Of a stretch of DNA of 64,000 nt, positions 36,122-44,793 are shown in pieces; position 1 is the stretch's first letter; each line of letters opens with the position of its first letter. The position numbers and the translations under genes were made by a program. The stretch spans positions 1 to 64,000 of the forward strand of contig JALHMC010000014.1 in NCBI GenBank assembly GCA_022844225.1, given 5' to 3'. The stretch is from Hyphomicrobiaceae bacterium (lineage in GTDB: Bacteria; Pseudomonadota; Alphaproteobacteria; Rhizobiales; Hyphomicrobiaceae). The notes below the pieces were generated by a model. That model ran no database searches, was not told where the DNA came from, and saw nothing but the letters and a program-made list of their open reading frames with translations.

Positions 36122-37036
36122 TCACATCATGCCGCCGCGGGCTTTCGCGTCCTCGCCCTGTTGCTTCGCGAAGATCGACGAGTAGCCACCGGACCAGTCG
36201 GGCGGAATGAGGCAGGGGCGAGGATCGTGATGGGCCCAGAGTGCCGGCTTGCCCCGCACGATCTCGCCAGCCCGCGGCGAGGGGATCGGGTTGAACGAGT
36301 AGGGCATCGCATTGGCATTCGAATAGACGTTGAGCAGCAGCGGACGCGCGATGGGGGAGTTGTTCGGCTCGGAGTAATGAAGCGAGCGGCAATTGTGGAT
36401 GGTGATCGAGCCGGTTTTCGCCTCGAGCCATTGGACTTTCGAGGTGTCGAGTTTGGCCGTGTCCTCTTTTGAAAGGCAACCGACCCATTCACCGTTCTCA
36501 TCGTACTCGGAGTAGATCGGGCCATTGTGGCTGCCAGGAATGAAGCCCATCGGCCCTTGCTCGCGATTGCAGTCGTAGATGTAGGTGCCGGCGGTGCAGG
36601 GCGTGTAGTTGGTGTGGGGCCAGGCGGGAATGTCCTGATGCCACTTCACCTCGGCGCCACCCTTCGACCATTTGAAGTTCAGCTTCGAGTGATGGAACTT
36701 CACGTCCGGCCCGACGAGATCGGCGATAATGTCAGGCAACGGCGACTGGGCCGACGACGCGTACTCCCAGAAAACGGGATGATGATCGACGGGGCTCGAC
36801 AGGCGGCGCAGGCGCGGATTGTCGGCGCTGTGGCCTGCCTCCATGTCCCAGACGGCGTCGCGCTTCGTGACCTTGCGGCTTTGCTCGATCATCTCGTTGG
36901 TGGCCGCGCGCAGCCTCTCGACCCAAGCCGTCGAGATCGCGTTCTCGACCAGCAGATGGCCATCCTCGAAGTAGCTTTCGCGTTGCCTCTGAGAGAGGAC
37001 CCGGGGCGGAATCGAAAGGATCTGCTCTGGTGTCAT
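36122..37036 (-). CDS. Phytanoyl-CoA dioxygenase family protein (2)
   Basis: A 304-residue Fe(II)/2-oxoglutarate oxygenase, distinct from the one at 34369. The metal-binding pair is in VKWHQDIPAW (near residue 131), the distal His in IHNCRSLHYSEPN (near 220), and the Arg for 2-oxoglutarate in ARPLLLNVYS. A GFIPGSHNGPIY block matches the family. Its ATG at 37036 has GGAGG ahead. It is the first gene of the leftward oxygenase operon and is divergent from the paaG-like gene, so the two share a control region. Confidence 0.87.
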   Translation of the reverse strand: MTPEQILSIPPRVLSQRQRESYFEDGHLLVENAISTAWVERLRAATNEMIEQSRKVTKRDAVWDMEAGHSADNPRLRRLSSPVDHHPVFWEYASSAQSPLPDIIADLVGPDVKFHHSKLNFKWSKGGAEVKWHQDIPAWPHTNYTPCTAGTYIYDCNREQGPMGFIPGSHNGPIYSEYDENGEWVGCLSKEDTAKLDTSKVQWLEAKTGSITIHNCRSLHYSEPNNSPIARPLLLNVYSNANAMPYSFNPIPSPRAGEIVRGKPALWAHHDPRPCLIPPDWSGGYSSIFAKQQGEDAKARGGMM

Positions 37037-37131
37037 GTATCCTCCGGCGTGCTGGCGCAGCTCCCGTCGACGCTGGGCGCTTGGATTGCAACCCCTTTTG
37101 CCGATAGACGTCTGCCCCGCGGGTGCGTCTG

Positions 37132-37141
37132 TGATATATCA
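37132..37141. promoter_or_regulatory. Palindrome in the divergent control region
   Basis: TGATATATCA is a perfect ten-base palindrome in the 234 bases between the leftward oxygenase operon and the rightward paa/box cluster, close to the centre of the gap. It may be an operator or may contain a promoter -10 element. Its sequence composition stands out against GC-rich surroundings. Confidence 0.35.
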
Positions 37142-37189
37142 GCCTATGGGCTGCGCAGGCAGAGGTCAACGGCGAGACGATGTCGATCC

Positions 37190-37213
37190 CATTGCCATTG
37201 TCATTGTCATTGA
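37190..37213. repeat. Four tandem hexamers CATTGN
   Basis: CATTGC, CATTGT, CATTGT and CATTGA follow one another without gaps, 57 bases ahead of the paaG-like start. The repeat could be a slippage tract or a set of phased half-sites. It is too short for a typical satellite. Confidence 0.5.
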
Positions 37214-37270
37214 GACCAGCCCCGGCAGCGGCCAATATGCTGCTGTGAAACGCGGTCATGGAGTTCGAGT

Positions 37271-38059
37271 ATGGCAAACGACACGGTGCTGGTGGAACGA
37301 AACGGCGGCATCGTGCGCCTGACGCTCAACCGGCCAGACAAGCTCAACGCGCTTTGCCGCGAGGTGGCTGAGGCTTTGGCTCCGGCACTCGAGGCGGCCG
37401 ACCGGGACGAAAAGTGCCGCGTCGTGGTGTTGACGGGAGCGGGGCGTGGCTTCTGCGCAGGGCAAGAGCTGTCTGACGAGGTCTACGCCAAGAGCGGACC
37501 GCAGCCGGATCTCGGTGAGGTGCTGGATCGCTACAACCCGATCATCGAGCGCATGCGCGGGATGGCGAAGCCCATCGTCGGGGCGGTGAACGGCGTAGCG
37601 GCGGGCGCCGGCGCCAGTCTGGCGCTCGCCTGCGATATCGTGATCGCGCGCCGATCGGCGACATTTCTGCAGGCGTTCGCGCGACTCGGCCTGGTGCCCG
37701 ACTGCGGCTCGACGTGGCTGTTGCCGCGGCTGATCGGCGAGGCCCGGGCGCGGGGCCACGCGATGCTGGCGGAACCGATCAAGGCCGACCAGGCCGAGGC
37801 GTGGGGGATGATCTGGAAGGCGGTCGACGACGACAAATTCGATGCCGAGGTGACGGCTGTCGCGGAGCGACTCGCATCGGCGGCCACCTATGGGTTGGGA
37901 CTGCAGAAGCGGGCTTTTGCGGCGGCGGCGGGCAACGATCTCGGTGGCCAACTCGCGCTCGAGAAGTTGCTGCAGCAGCAGGCGGCTGCGTCCGTCGACT
38001 ACATCGAGGGCGTCACAGCATTCCAGGAGAAGCGGCCGGCGAAGTTCAATGGCCGATAG
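37271..38059 (+). CDS. paaG: PaaG-like epoxide isomerase (crotonase family)
   Basis: A 262-residue crotonase-fold protein close to PaaG, which isomerises the ring epoxide of phenylacetyl-CoA to an oxepin. PaaG hallmarks are kept: GRGFCAGQELSD near residue 58, VNGVAAGAGASLALACDIV (oxyanion hole) and LGLVPDCGSTWLLPRL with the Asp used by PaaG. GGAG precedes the ATG. It is the first gene of the rightward cluster with a PaaI-like thioesterase (12 bases downstream), a PaaK-like ligase and BoxB. Assignment as true PaaG rests on motif likeness; another epoxide substrate is possible. Confidence 0.85.
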   Translation: MANDTVLVERNGGIVRLTLNRPDKLNALCREVAEALAPALEAADRDEKCRVVVLTGAGRGFCAGQELSDEVYAKSGPQPDLGEVLDRYNPIIERMRGMAKPIVGAVNGVAAGAGASLALACDIVIARRSATFLQAFARLGLVPDCGSTWLLPRLIGEARARGHAMLAEPIKADQAEAWGMIWKAVDDDKFDAEVTAVAERLASAATYGLGLQKRAFAAAAGNDLGGQLALEKLLQQQAAASVDYIEGVTAFQEKRPAKFNGR

Positions 38060-38070
38060 CGGGAGCGACG

Positions 38071-38502
38071 ATGAGCAGCCCTGATGCCGATGCCATTGCG
38101 CGGGCCAGTGCCGAGGCGATGTGGGCAGAGGACAACGCGAGCCGTGGCCTCGGGATGCGGCTCGAGCGGGTCGGGCCGGGCTCGGCCGTGCTGTCGATGG
38201 AGATCACGGCCGCCATGGTGAACGGGCTCGGTGTCTGCCACGGTGGGTTCATCTTCACACTGGCCGACAGCGCGTGTGCCTTCGCTTCCAACAGCTACAA
38301 TCAGCGCATGATACTTGCGCAGAGCCAGATCGCGTTGGTTGCTCCAGCTCGGCTCGGCATGCGGCTCGTTGCCGAAGGCACAGAGCGGCAGCGGGCCGAT
38401 CGCAGTGCCATCTATGACGTGCGGGTGACGAGCGATGCCGGCGAGGTGATCGCTGAGTTCCGCGGACACGTGAGAAGCATTCCGGGCAAGCTGTACGGGT
38501 AG
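38071..38502 (+). CDS. paaI: PaaI-like hotdog thioesterase
   Basis: 143 residues with the hotdog-fold signature VCHGGFIFTLADSACAFASNS near residue 57. PaaI releases CoA from dead-end aryl-CoA intermediates, protecting the CoA pool. The ATG at 38071 has GGGAG eight bases ahead, and the gene lies between PaaG- and PaaK-like genes as in phenylacetate operons. An earlier in-frame start at 37714 is a shadow inside paaG. Confidence 0.88.
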   Translation: MSSPDADAIARASAEAMWAEDNASRGLGMRLERVGPGSAVLSMEITAAMVNGLGVCHGGFIFTLADSACAFASNSYNQRMILAQSQIALVAPARLGMRLVAEGTERQRADRSAIYDVRVTSDAGEVIAEFRGHVRSIPGKLYG

Positions 38503-38596
38503 AGCCACGCTGGGGCAGACCCCGAGTGGGGGCTGGTTCACACGCCCTCCGACAACGAACTCGGGCCGTGGAGCCGGGCATGGGAGGAACGACAGG

Positions 38597-39907
38597 ATGC
38601 AAGTTCTGACACCGGAGCGTTTCGAGCTCGATCCGATCGAGATCGCGCCTGTCGAGGTGATCCGCGGGCTTCAACTGCATCGGCTGAAGTGGTCGCTCAA
38701 GCACGCCTACGAGAACGTGGCGCACTACCGGCAGGCTTTCGATGCAGCAAACGTCAAGCCGGAGGATCTTCGCTCGCTCGACGACTTGAGGCTGTTCCCG
38801 TTCACGGCCAAGGCGGATCTCAGGGCCAACTATCCTTTCGGGATGTTCGCGGTGCCACAAGCTCAGCTCGCGCGCATTCATGCGTCATCCGGCACAACGG
38901 GGAAGCCGACGGTGGTCGGCTATACCAAGCGGGATCTGGCGACGTGGGCGCAGATGGTGGGACGGTGCATCCGGGCCTCCGGCGGGCGGCCGGGCATGAA
39001 GTTGCACAATGCCTACGGATACGGATTGTTCACGGGTGGCCTCGGATATCATGACGGCGCGACCGACTTCGGGTTGACCGTGATCCCGGTGTCGGGCGGC
39101 ATGACCGAGCGGCAGGTGCAACTCATCTCGGAGTTCGCGCCAGACATCATCACAGTGACGCCATCCTATCTGCTGGCGATCCTCGACGAGTTCCGCCGTC
39201 AGGGCCGTGACCCCAGGAAAACCTCGCTCAAGGTGGCGATCCTCGGGGCTGAACCCTGGACGGATGCCATGCGGGCTGAGATCGAGGCGGCCTTTGATAT
39301 TCACGCGGTGGATACTTACGGGCTTTCCGAGGTGATCGGGCCGGGCGTCGCCAACGAGTGCGTGGAAACGAAGGACGGGCCGCACATCTGGGAGGACCAC
39401 TTCTATCCGGAGATCGTCGACCCGGAGACGGGGGCGCCGGTCGCGGAGGGGGAACTGGGTGAGCTGGTGTTCACGTCGCTGACCAAGGAGGCAATGCCGA
39501 TCATCCGGTACCGCACGCGGGATCTGACGCGCCTGATACCAGGCACCGCGCGCTCGATGCGCCGGATGGAGCGCGTCACCGGGCGGTCGGACGACATGAT
39601 GATCGTCAGGGGAGTGAATGTCTTTCCGACGCAGATCGAGGAGCAGATTTTCAAGGTCATGGGGCTGTCGCCACATTACCAGATCGTGCTGACGCGAACC
39701 GGGCGAATGGACGAGATGGAGGTGGTGGTCGAGGCGGCCGACCCCGAGGAGGGGTTAGAAATCCGGGCCAAAGCGGCAGGCGAACTCGGCCATCACATCA
39801 AGGGCGCCATCGGCGTGACGGCGAAGATTACCGTGGCGGAGCCTGGCAGCGTTGCCCGCAGCGAGGGCAAGGCCAAGCGAGTGATCGACAAGCGGAGCCG
39901 AGCATGA
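38597..39907 (+). CDS. paaK: PaaK-like aryl-CoA ligase
   Basis: A 436-residue AMP-forming ligase of the phenylacetate-CoA ligase family, which makes the CoA thioester that starts aerobic aryl acid breakdown. HASSGTTGKPTVVGYT is the phosphate loop; DTYGLSEVIGPG is A5; RTRDLTRLIPG is A7; RSDDMMIVRGVNVFPTQIEEQI is the hinge region. Length matches PaaK (~430). The acid could be phenylacetate, benzoate or a related compound; the neighbouring BoxB favours a benzoyl-type substrate. GGGAGGAAC precedes the ATG. Confidence 0.87.
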   Translation: MQVLTPERFELDPIEIAPVEVIRGLQLHRLKWSLKHAYENVAHYRQAFDAANVKPEDLRSLDDLRLFPFTAKADLRANYPFGMFAVPQAQLARIHASSGTTGKPTVVGYTKRDLATWAQMVGRCIRASGGRPGMKLHNAYGYGLFTGGLGYHDGATDFGLTVIPVSGGMTERQVQLISEFAPDIITVTPSYLLAILDEFRRQGRDPRKTSLKVAILGAEPWTDAMRAEIEAAFDIHAVDTYGLSEVIGPGVANECVETKDGPHIWEDHFYPEIVDPETGAPVAEGELGELVFTSLTKEAMPIIRYRTRDLTRLIPGTARSMRRMERVTGRSDDMMIVRGVNVFPTQIEEQIFKVMGLSPHYQIVLTRTGRMDEMEVVVEAADPEEGLEIRAKAAGELGHHIKGAIGVTAKITVAEPGSVARSEGKAKRVIDKRSRA

Positions 39908-40074
39908 CGTCGGCCCGCGAAGTTTACGGAGCATACGCAAAAGCGTCGCCATCGGATCGCAATCCGGTAAATTGGGTGCTCAGAATCCGTGCAATCTAAT
40001 GATAGACTGCCGGCATGACGGCGGTCGGTCGCCCCGCCCAACGTAGAAATGTCTGGTCCCTCACGAGTGAGCCG

Positions 40075-41526
40075 ATGCCCGATACGACCTTCGTCGACTA
40101 CTCGACCAAGATCCCGAACAACGTCAACCTGGCATCGGACAACCGGGTGCTGAAGGCGTTGGAACAGTGGCATCCGGGGTATATCGACTGGTGGATGGCC
40201 ATGGGTCCTGAAGGGTTCCAGTCGTCCGACGTGTATCTGCGCACCGCCGTTTCCATCGATCCCAAGGGATGGGCGAAGTTCGACTACGTGAAGATGCCGG
40301 AGTACCGATGGGGAATCCTGCTGGCGCCGCAGGACGAGGATCGGCGTGTCAATTTCGGTGCGCACAAGGGCGAAAAGGCCTGGCAGGAGGTGCCGGGCGA
40401 GTATCGCGCCATGCTGCGCCGCCTCGTGGTGATTCAGGGTGACACGGAGCCCGCGTCTGTCGAGCAACAGCGCCACCTCGGCAAAACGGCACCGTCACTC
40501 TACGACATGCGTAATCTGTTTCAGGTGAACGTCGAGGAGGGCCGGCACCTCTGGGCGATGGTCTACCTGCTGCAGAAGTATTTCGGGCGGGACGGCCGCG
40601 AGGAGGCGCAAGGCCTGCTGGAGCGGCGCTCGGGTGACGCCGACAAGCCGCGGATGCTGGGCGCTTTCAACGAGGAGACGCCGGACTGGCTGTCCTTCTT
40701 CATGTTCACGTTCTTCACCGACCGTGACGGCAAGATGCAGCTCGAGAGCCTGGCGCAGTCGGGCTTCGATCCGATGTCACGCACCTGCCGGTTCATGCTG
40801 ACCGAGGAAGCCCACCACATGTTCGTCGGCGAGACGGGCGTGGGGCGCGTGATCGAGCGCACGTGCGAGGCCATGAAGGCCGCCGGCATCGATGATCCGT
40901 TCGATACGACGCGCATCCGGGCACTGGGCGTGATCGATCTGCCGACGATCCAGAAGAAGGCGAACCTGCACTATTCGCTTTCACTGGACCTTTTTGGATC
41001 GGAGGTCTCGACCAACGCAGCCAATTTCTTCAATGCCGGCCTCAAGGGTCGCTTCATGGAGACGCGGATCGAGGACGATCACCAGCTGACGAGCGCGACG
41101 TATCCGGTGCTCAAGCTGGTCGACGGGGATATTCGAACAGTGGACGAGCCGGCGCTGACGGCCATCAACATGCGGTTGCGGGACGATTACACGAAGGACT
41201 GCCAAGGCGGCGTCTCGCGCTGGAACCGCATCATCGAGAAGGCCGGCATCAAGTTTCAGCTCATGCTGCCGTCGGTCGCCTTCAACCGCAAAATCGGCGA
41301 GTTCAAGAGCATCGAGGCGTCGCCCGAGGGTAAGCTATTGGACGCCGAGCGGTGGATGAAGATGCGCGACCAGTGGCTGCCATCGAAGGCGGATGGCGAT
41401 TTCATCGCCTCGCTGATGCAGCCGTGCTGGGACCGCGGCAAATTTGCCCCGTGGATCGCGGCGCCGAAGGTGGGTATCGACCAGAAGCCCGGTGACTTCG
41501 AATATGTGAAGATTCACCGGGGATAG
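40075..41526 (+). CDS. boxB: BoxB-like benzoyl-CoA 2,3-epoxidase component
   Basis: 483 residues, di-iron oxygenase family of BoxB, which makes 2,3-epoxybenzoyl-CoA with O2. All six iron ligands expected from characterised BoxB are found at a constant offset: Glu125 (QGDTEPA), Glu155 and His158 (VEEGRHLW), Asp216 (FFTDRDGK), and Glu245 and His248 (TEEAHHM). The ATG at 40075 gives an N-terminus aligned with known BoxB; an ATG at 40015 would add 20 residues. It needs a reductase (BoxA), which is not in the window. Its gene follows the PaaK-like gene after 167 bases and is convergent with typA. Confidence 0.87.
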   Translation: MPDTTFVDYSTKIPNNVNLASDNRVLKALEQWHPGYIDWWMAMGPEGFQSSDVYLRTAVSIDPKGWAKFDYVKMPEYRWGILLAPQDEDRRVNFGAHKGEKAWQEVPGEYRAMLRRLVVIQGDTEPASVEQQRHLGKTAPSLYDMRNLFQVNVEEGRHLWAMVYLLQKYFGRDGREEAQGLLERRSGDADKPRMLGAFNEETPDWLSFFMFTFFTDRDGKMQLESLAQSGFDPMSRTCRFMLTEEAHHMFVGETGVGRVIERTCEAMKAAGIDDPFDTTRIRALGVIDLPTIQKKANLHYSLSLDLFGSEVSTNAANFFNAGLKGRFMETRIEDDHQLTSATYPVLKLVDGDIRTVDEPALTAINMRLRDDYTKDCQGGVSRWNRIIEKAGIKFQLMLPSVAFNRKIGEFKSIEASPEGKLLDAERWMKMRDQWLPSKADGDFIASLMQPCWDRGKFAPWIAAPKVGIDQKPGDFEYVKIHRG

Positions 41527-41564
41527 GACGGTTTGCACCAGCTCTGAGGAGGTGGCTCTGGCGG

Positions 41565-43391
41565 TCAGACCGCCTCGGCCTCGCTCTTCCTCTCCATGCG
41601 CTTGCGCACGTTCGGATCGAGCCAGCGCTTCCTCAGGCGAATGGTTTCCGGCGTGATCTCGACGAGCTCGTCGTCCTGGATGTAGCTCATCGCCTTCTCG
41701 AGCGTCATGCGAACGGGCGGCGTCAGGATGAGGGCTTCGTCCTTGCCGGAGGCGCGCACGTTGGTGAGCTTCTTGCCCTGGATGACGTTGACGACGAGGT
41801 CGTTCTCGCGGCTGTGCTCGCCGACGATCATGCCCTCGTAGACCTTGGTCTGGGGATCGATCATCAGCGCGCCGCGCTCCTGCAAGTAGAACAGCGAGTA
41901 GGCAGTTGCCTCGCCGACGCCGTTGGAGATGAGGACGCCATTACGGCGACCGGCGATCTCACCCTTAAAGGGCACGTAGTCGTGGAACAGGCGGTTCATC
42001 ACCGCCGTGCCGCGGGTGTCGGTCAGCAACTCGCCCTGATAGCCGATCAGGCCACGCGTCGGGACGTAAAAGACCAACCGGGTGCGGCCGCCGCCCGAAG
42101 GGCGCATCTCGCGGAGTTCGCCTTTTCGCTCAGACAGCTTCTGGACGACGATGCCGGAGTGAGCCTCATCGACGTCGACGATGACTTCCTCGACCGGCTC
42201 CAGCCGCTGGCCCGTCGCCTCATCGGTCTTGGTTACGACCTGGGGGCGGGAAACGGTCAACTCGAAGCCTTCGCGGCGCATGTTCTCGATCAGGATGCCG
42301 AGCTGCAACTCGCCGCGCCCGGCCACCTCGAAGCTATCTTTGTCGGCGTTCTCGCGGACGCGGATCGCGACGTTGCGCTCGAGTTCCTTCATCAGCCGGT
42401 CGCGGATAACGCGGCTCTGGACCTTGTCGCCTTCCTGGCCGGCGAAGGGGCCGTCGTTGATGCGGAAATTCATCGCCAGCGTCGGCGGATCGATCGGCTG
42501 GGCCGGGATCGGGGTCTCGACGGTCGGATCGCACAGGGTATCGGCAACCGTCGCCTCGGTGACACCAGCGATCGCCACGATATCGCCGGCCTCGGCGAGG
42601 TCGACGGACGTTCGGTCGAGGCCACGGAAGGCCAGCACCTTGGTCACGCGGGTGGTTTCGATCAGTTTGCCGTCGCGGGAGATCGCCTTGATGGCCTGGT
42701 TCGGTTTGACGCTTCCCGAGCGGATGCGGCCGGTCAGGATCCGGCCAAGGAACGGATCGGCCTCGAGCGTGGTCGCAAGCATCCGGAAAGGACCATCCTC
42801 TGCAACCGGGGGCGGCACATGGCGCAGGATCAACTCGAACAATGGGGTGAGGTCACCTATGGGGCCTTCGGGCGCGTCGGCCATCCAGCCATCGCGCCCC
42901 GAGCCGTAAACGACAGGGAAGTCGAGTTGCTCGTCGGTCGCGTCGAGGGAGGCGAACAGATCGAAGATCTCGTTCAGAACGGCGTCGTGGCGCTCGTCGG
43001 GGCGGTCGATCTTGTTAATCGCCACGATCGGGCGCATGCCCTGCTTGAGGGCCTTGGAGACGACGAATTTGGTCTGGGGCAACGGGCCCTCGGAGGCGTC
43101 GACCAGGACGACGACGCCGTCCACCATGTTGAGAATGCGTTCGACCTCGCCGCCGAAATCGGCGTGGCCCGGCGTGTCGACGATGTTGATACGGGTGTCG
43201 TGCCAGAGGATCGACGTGCACTTGGCGAGAATGGTGATCCCCCGCTCGCGCTCGAGATCGTTCGAATCCATGGCCTGGGACTCGACCTTCTGGTTCTCCC
43301 GGAAGGCGCCGGATTGCTTGAGAAGCGCGTCGACGAGCGTGGTCTTGCCATGATCGACGTGGGCGATGATCGCGATGTTGCGCAAGTTCAT
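41565..43391 (-). CDS. typA: Ribosome-associated GTPase TypA/BipA
   Basis: A 608-residue translational GTPase that binds the ribosome and supports growth at low temperature and stress. G1 AHVDHGKTTL near residue 9, switch region GITILAK, G3 DTPGHADFGGEVERIL and G4 NKIDRP are present, followed by the EF-G-like domains III and V and the BipA C-terminal domain. The ATG at 43391 gives the standard MNLRNIAII start; a GTG-type frame extension to 43442 is not needed. Full length, convergent with boxB. Confidence 0.95.
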   Translation of the reverse strand: MNLRNIAIIAHVDHGKTTLVDALLKQSGAFRENQKVESQAMDSNDLERERGITILAKCTSILWHDTRINIVDTPGHADFGGEVERILNMVDGVVVLVDASEGPLPQTKFVVSKALKQGMRPIVAINKIDRPDERHDAVLNEIFDLFASLDATDEQLDFPVVYGSGRDGWMADAPEGPIGDLTPLFELILRHVPPPVAEDGPFRMLATTLEADPFLGRILTGRIRSGSVKPNQAIKAISRDGKLIETTRVTKVLAFRGLDRTSVDLAEAGDIVAIAGVTEATVADTLCDPTVETPIPAQPIDPPTLAMNFRINDGPFAGQEGDKVQSRVIRDRLMKELERNVAIRVRENADKDSFEVAGRGELQLGILIENMRREGFELTVSRPQVVTKTDEATGQRLEPVEEVIVDVDEAHSGIVVQKLSERKGELREMRPSGGGRTRLVFYVPTRGLIGYQGELLTDTRGTAVMNRLFHDYVPFKGEIAGRRNGVLISNGVGEATAYSLFYLQERGALMIDPQTKVYEGMIVGEHSRENDLVVNVIQGKKLTNVRASGKDEALILTPPVRMTLEKAMSYIQDDELVEITPETIRLRKRWLDPNVRKRMERKSEAEAV

Positions 43392-43519
43392 AAGGACGTC
43401 CTGGGGTCGGCCCCCGGCCGCTGGGGCCGTGGGAGCGCGCAATTGTGCAGCGCATCATGAAAGCTCGCCGGGGGCGTAGCACATCCGGGGAGAAGCCGCC
43501 AGTGCGGTGGTTCCGAAGG

Positions 43520-44623
43520 TCAGTCCCGGCTCGCGACGGCGGCGCCTGAGCGTGCTCGAGTCTCGGGTTTGCTTTCGATTGGCGTTTGGCAGTGCTGCTC
43601 CCTGGGCTTCTCCGCTTCGGGGTCGTCCGGCGGGATGACCAGTCGCTCGGGTGGAGTAGCCCTCGAGACCGGATTGGGAGCTGGCCGCTCGGAACGGGGC
43701 GGAAACAGGGCCGTCGGCGACGCCGAGGCGGAAGGAGCCTCGTCCATTTTTAGGTGCTGGGTCAGCACGATCTGAGGGTCGGTTGGGTCGATGCCGTTCG
43801 CCTGGAACGTCTCCTTGATTGCTTGAACGACCCGGCTGCGGCCCGCCACCTCGTCCGAGCGCTGGGAACGTGTCCACCAGCGGATCCTCAGGGCGAGCGA
43901 CGTGGGGCCCAGCTCCCAGCACAAGACCTGAGGTGCGGGTGACTTCTCGACCTCGTCGAGGCTGGCAAGGGCATTTGCAATAAGATTGCGGACGAGGGTT
44001 ACCTCATAATCGTAGCCGACCGTCACATCGAGAGTGAGGCGGCGGGTCGGGTAGGCGGTCATAACGATGACGCTCGACGTATAAATGTCAGCATTAGGAA
44101 CGACGACGATGCGGTTGTCATAGGTCCGGATCAAGGTTGCGCGCTGGTTGATGCGATGGACGGTACCCTCGATCTCGCCAACTCGGATCTGATCACCCCG
44201 CCGGAACGGCTGCCGGAGCAGGATCAGAAGCCCCGCCAGCCAATTCTGCAAAATATCCTTGAACGCAAATCCGACGGCAATCGAGCCGATGCCAAGGCTG
44301 GCGACCAGATCGCCCGGATTGAGGGTTGGTAGAATTATGGTCAGGGCTATCAGTGTTCCGAACAGCGTGATCACCCAGAATGACGAGCTCGAAACCATTT
44401 CCCCGAGATCGTGGCGCTCGCGACGGCGGAAAGACGAGCGGAGGGTCGAACTGGTCAATTGAGCGACGAGCAGCAGGATCGCGAAAACCACGGTTCCGAC
44501 AATGAGGTTGGGGAGCAGTCCGAAGAAGCCGTCGACCCATGAGTCGATGCGGGACCAAGCTACCTGCCATCCGTCGACAAAGCGCGTCGTCTTGTCCAAC
44601 TCGTCCCCATTCGCTGCCGGCAT
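43520..44623 (-). CDS. MscS-family small mechanosensitive channel
   Basis: About 367 residues: three N-terminal membrane helices, then the pore helix block GIGSIAVGFAFKDILQNWLAG near residue 112, the beta-domain RPGRRGDQI-type block (here RQPFRRGDQIRVGEIEG) and PNADIYTSSVIVMTAY. The cytoplasmic part is followed by a Pro/Ser-rich disordered tail (~70 residues) not typical of MscS. ATG at 44623 is preferred to a TTG at 44656. It is a second, smaller mechanosensitive channel in the window, unlike the DUF3772 type at 5022. Confidence 0.88.
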   Translation of the reverse strand: MPAANGDELDKTTRFVDGWQVAWSRIDSWVDGFFGLLPNLIVGTVVFAILLLVAQLTSSTLRSSFRRRERHDLGEMVSSSSFWVITLFGTLIALTIILPTLNPGDLVASLGIGSIAVGFAFKDILQNWLAGLLILLRQPFRRGDQIRVGEIEGTVHRINQRATLIRTYDNRIVVVPNADIYTSSVIVMTAYPTRRLTLDVTVGYDYEVTLVRNLIANALASLDEVEKSPAPQVLCWELGPTSLALRIRWWTRSQRSDEVAGRSRVVQAIKETFQANGIDPTDPQIVLTQHLKMDEAPSASASPTALFPPRSERPAPNPVSRATPPERLVIPPDDPEAEKPREQHCQTPIESKPETRARSGAAVASRD

Positions 44624-44793
44624 CCGATCGGTGGAGTGCGATCGACCCGTCCCCAAATCTGAACTCGCAACGACTTGGATTGTTCGCTGGGCGGGAAATC
44701 TAAGAGCTGGGGGCGTTGTGCACGGTTCTTGCGAGGTTCATCGGCATAGGTGAACCGGTGTGCCGTCCTGGGACACGCAACGAGACGAGCAGA

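Noticed and set aside
37190-37213. Tandem hexamers as a possible CRISPR or minisatellite
   Set aside because: Only four six-base units without spacers; far too short for a CRISPR array and too small to call a satellite.
41814-43460. A 548-codon open frame on the plus strand opposite typA
   Set aside because: It mirrors the typA codons exactly and has no family features. TypA has every expected motif, so the opposite frame is a composition effect.
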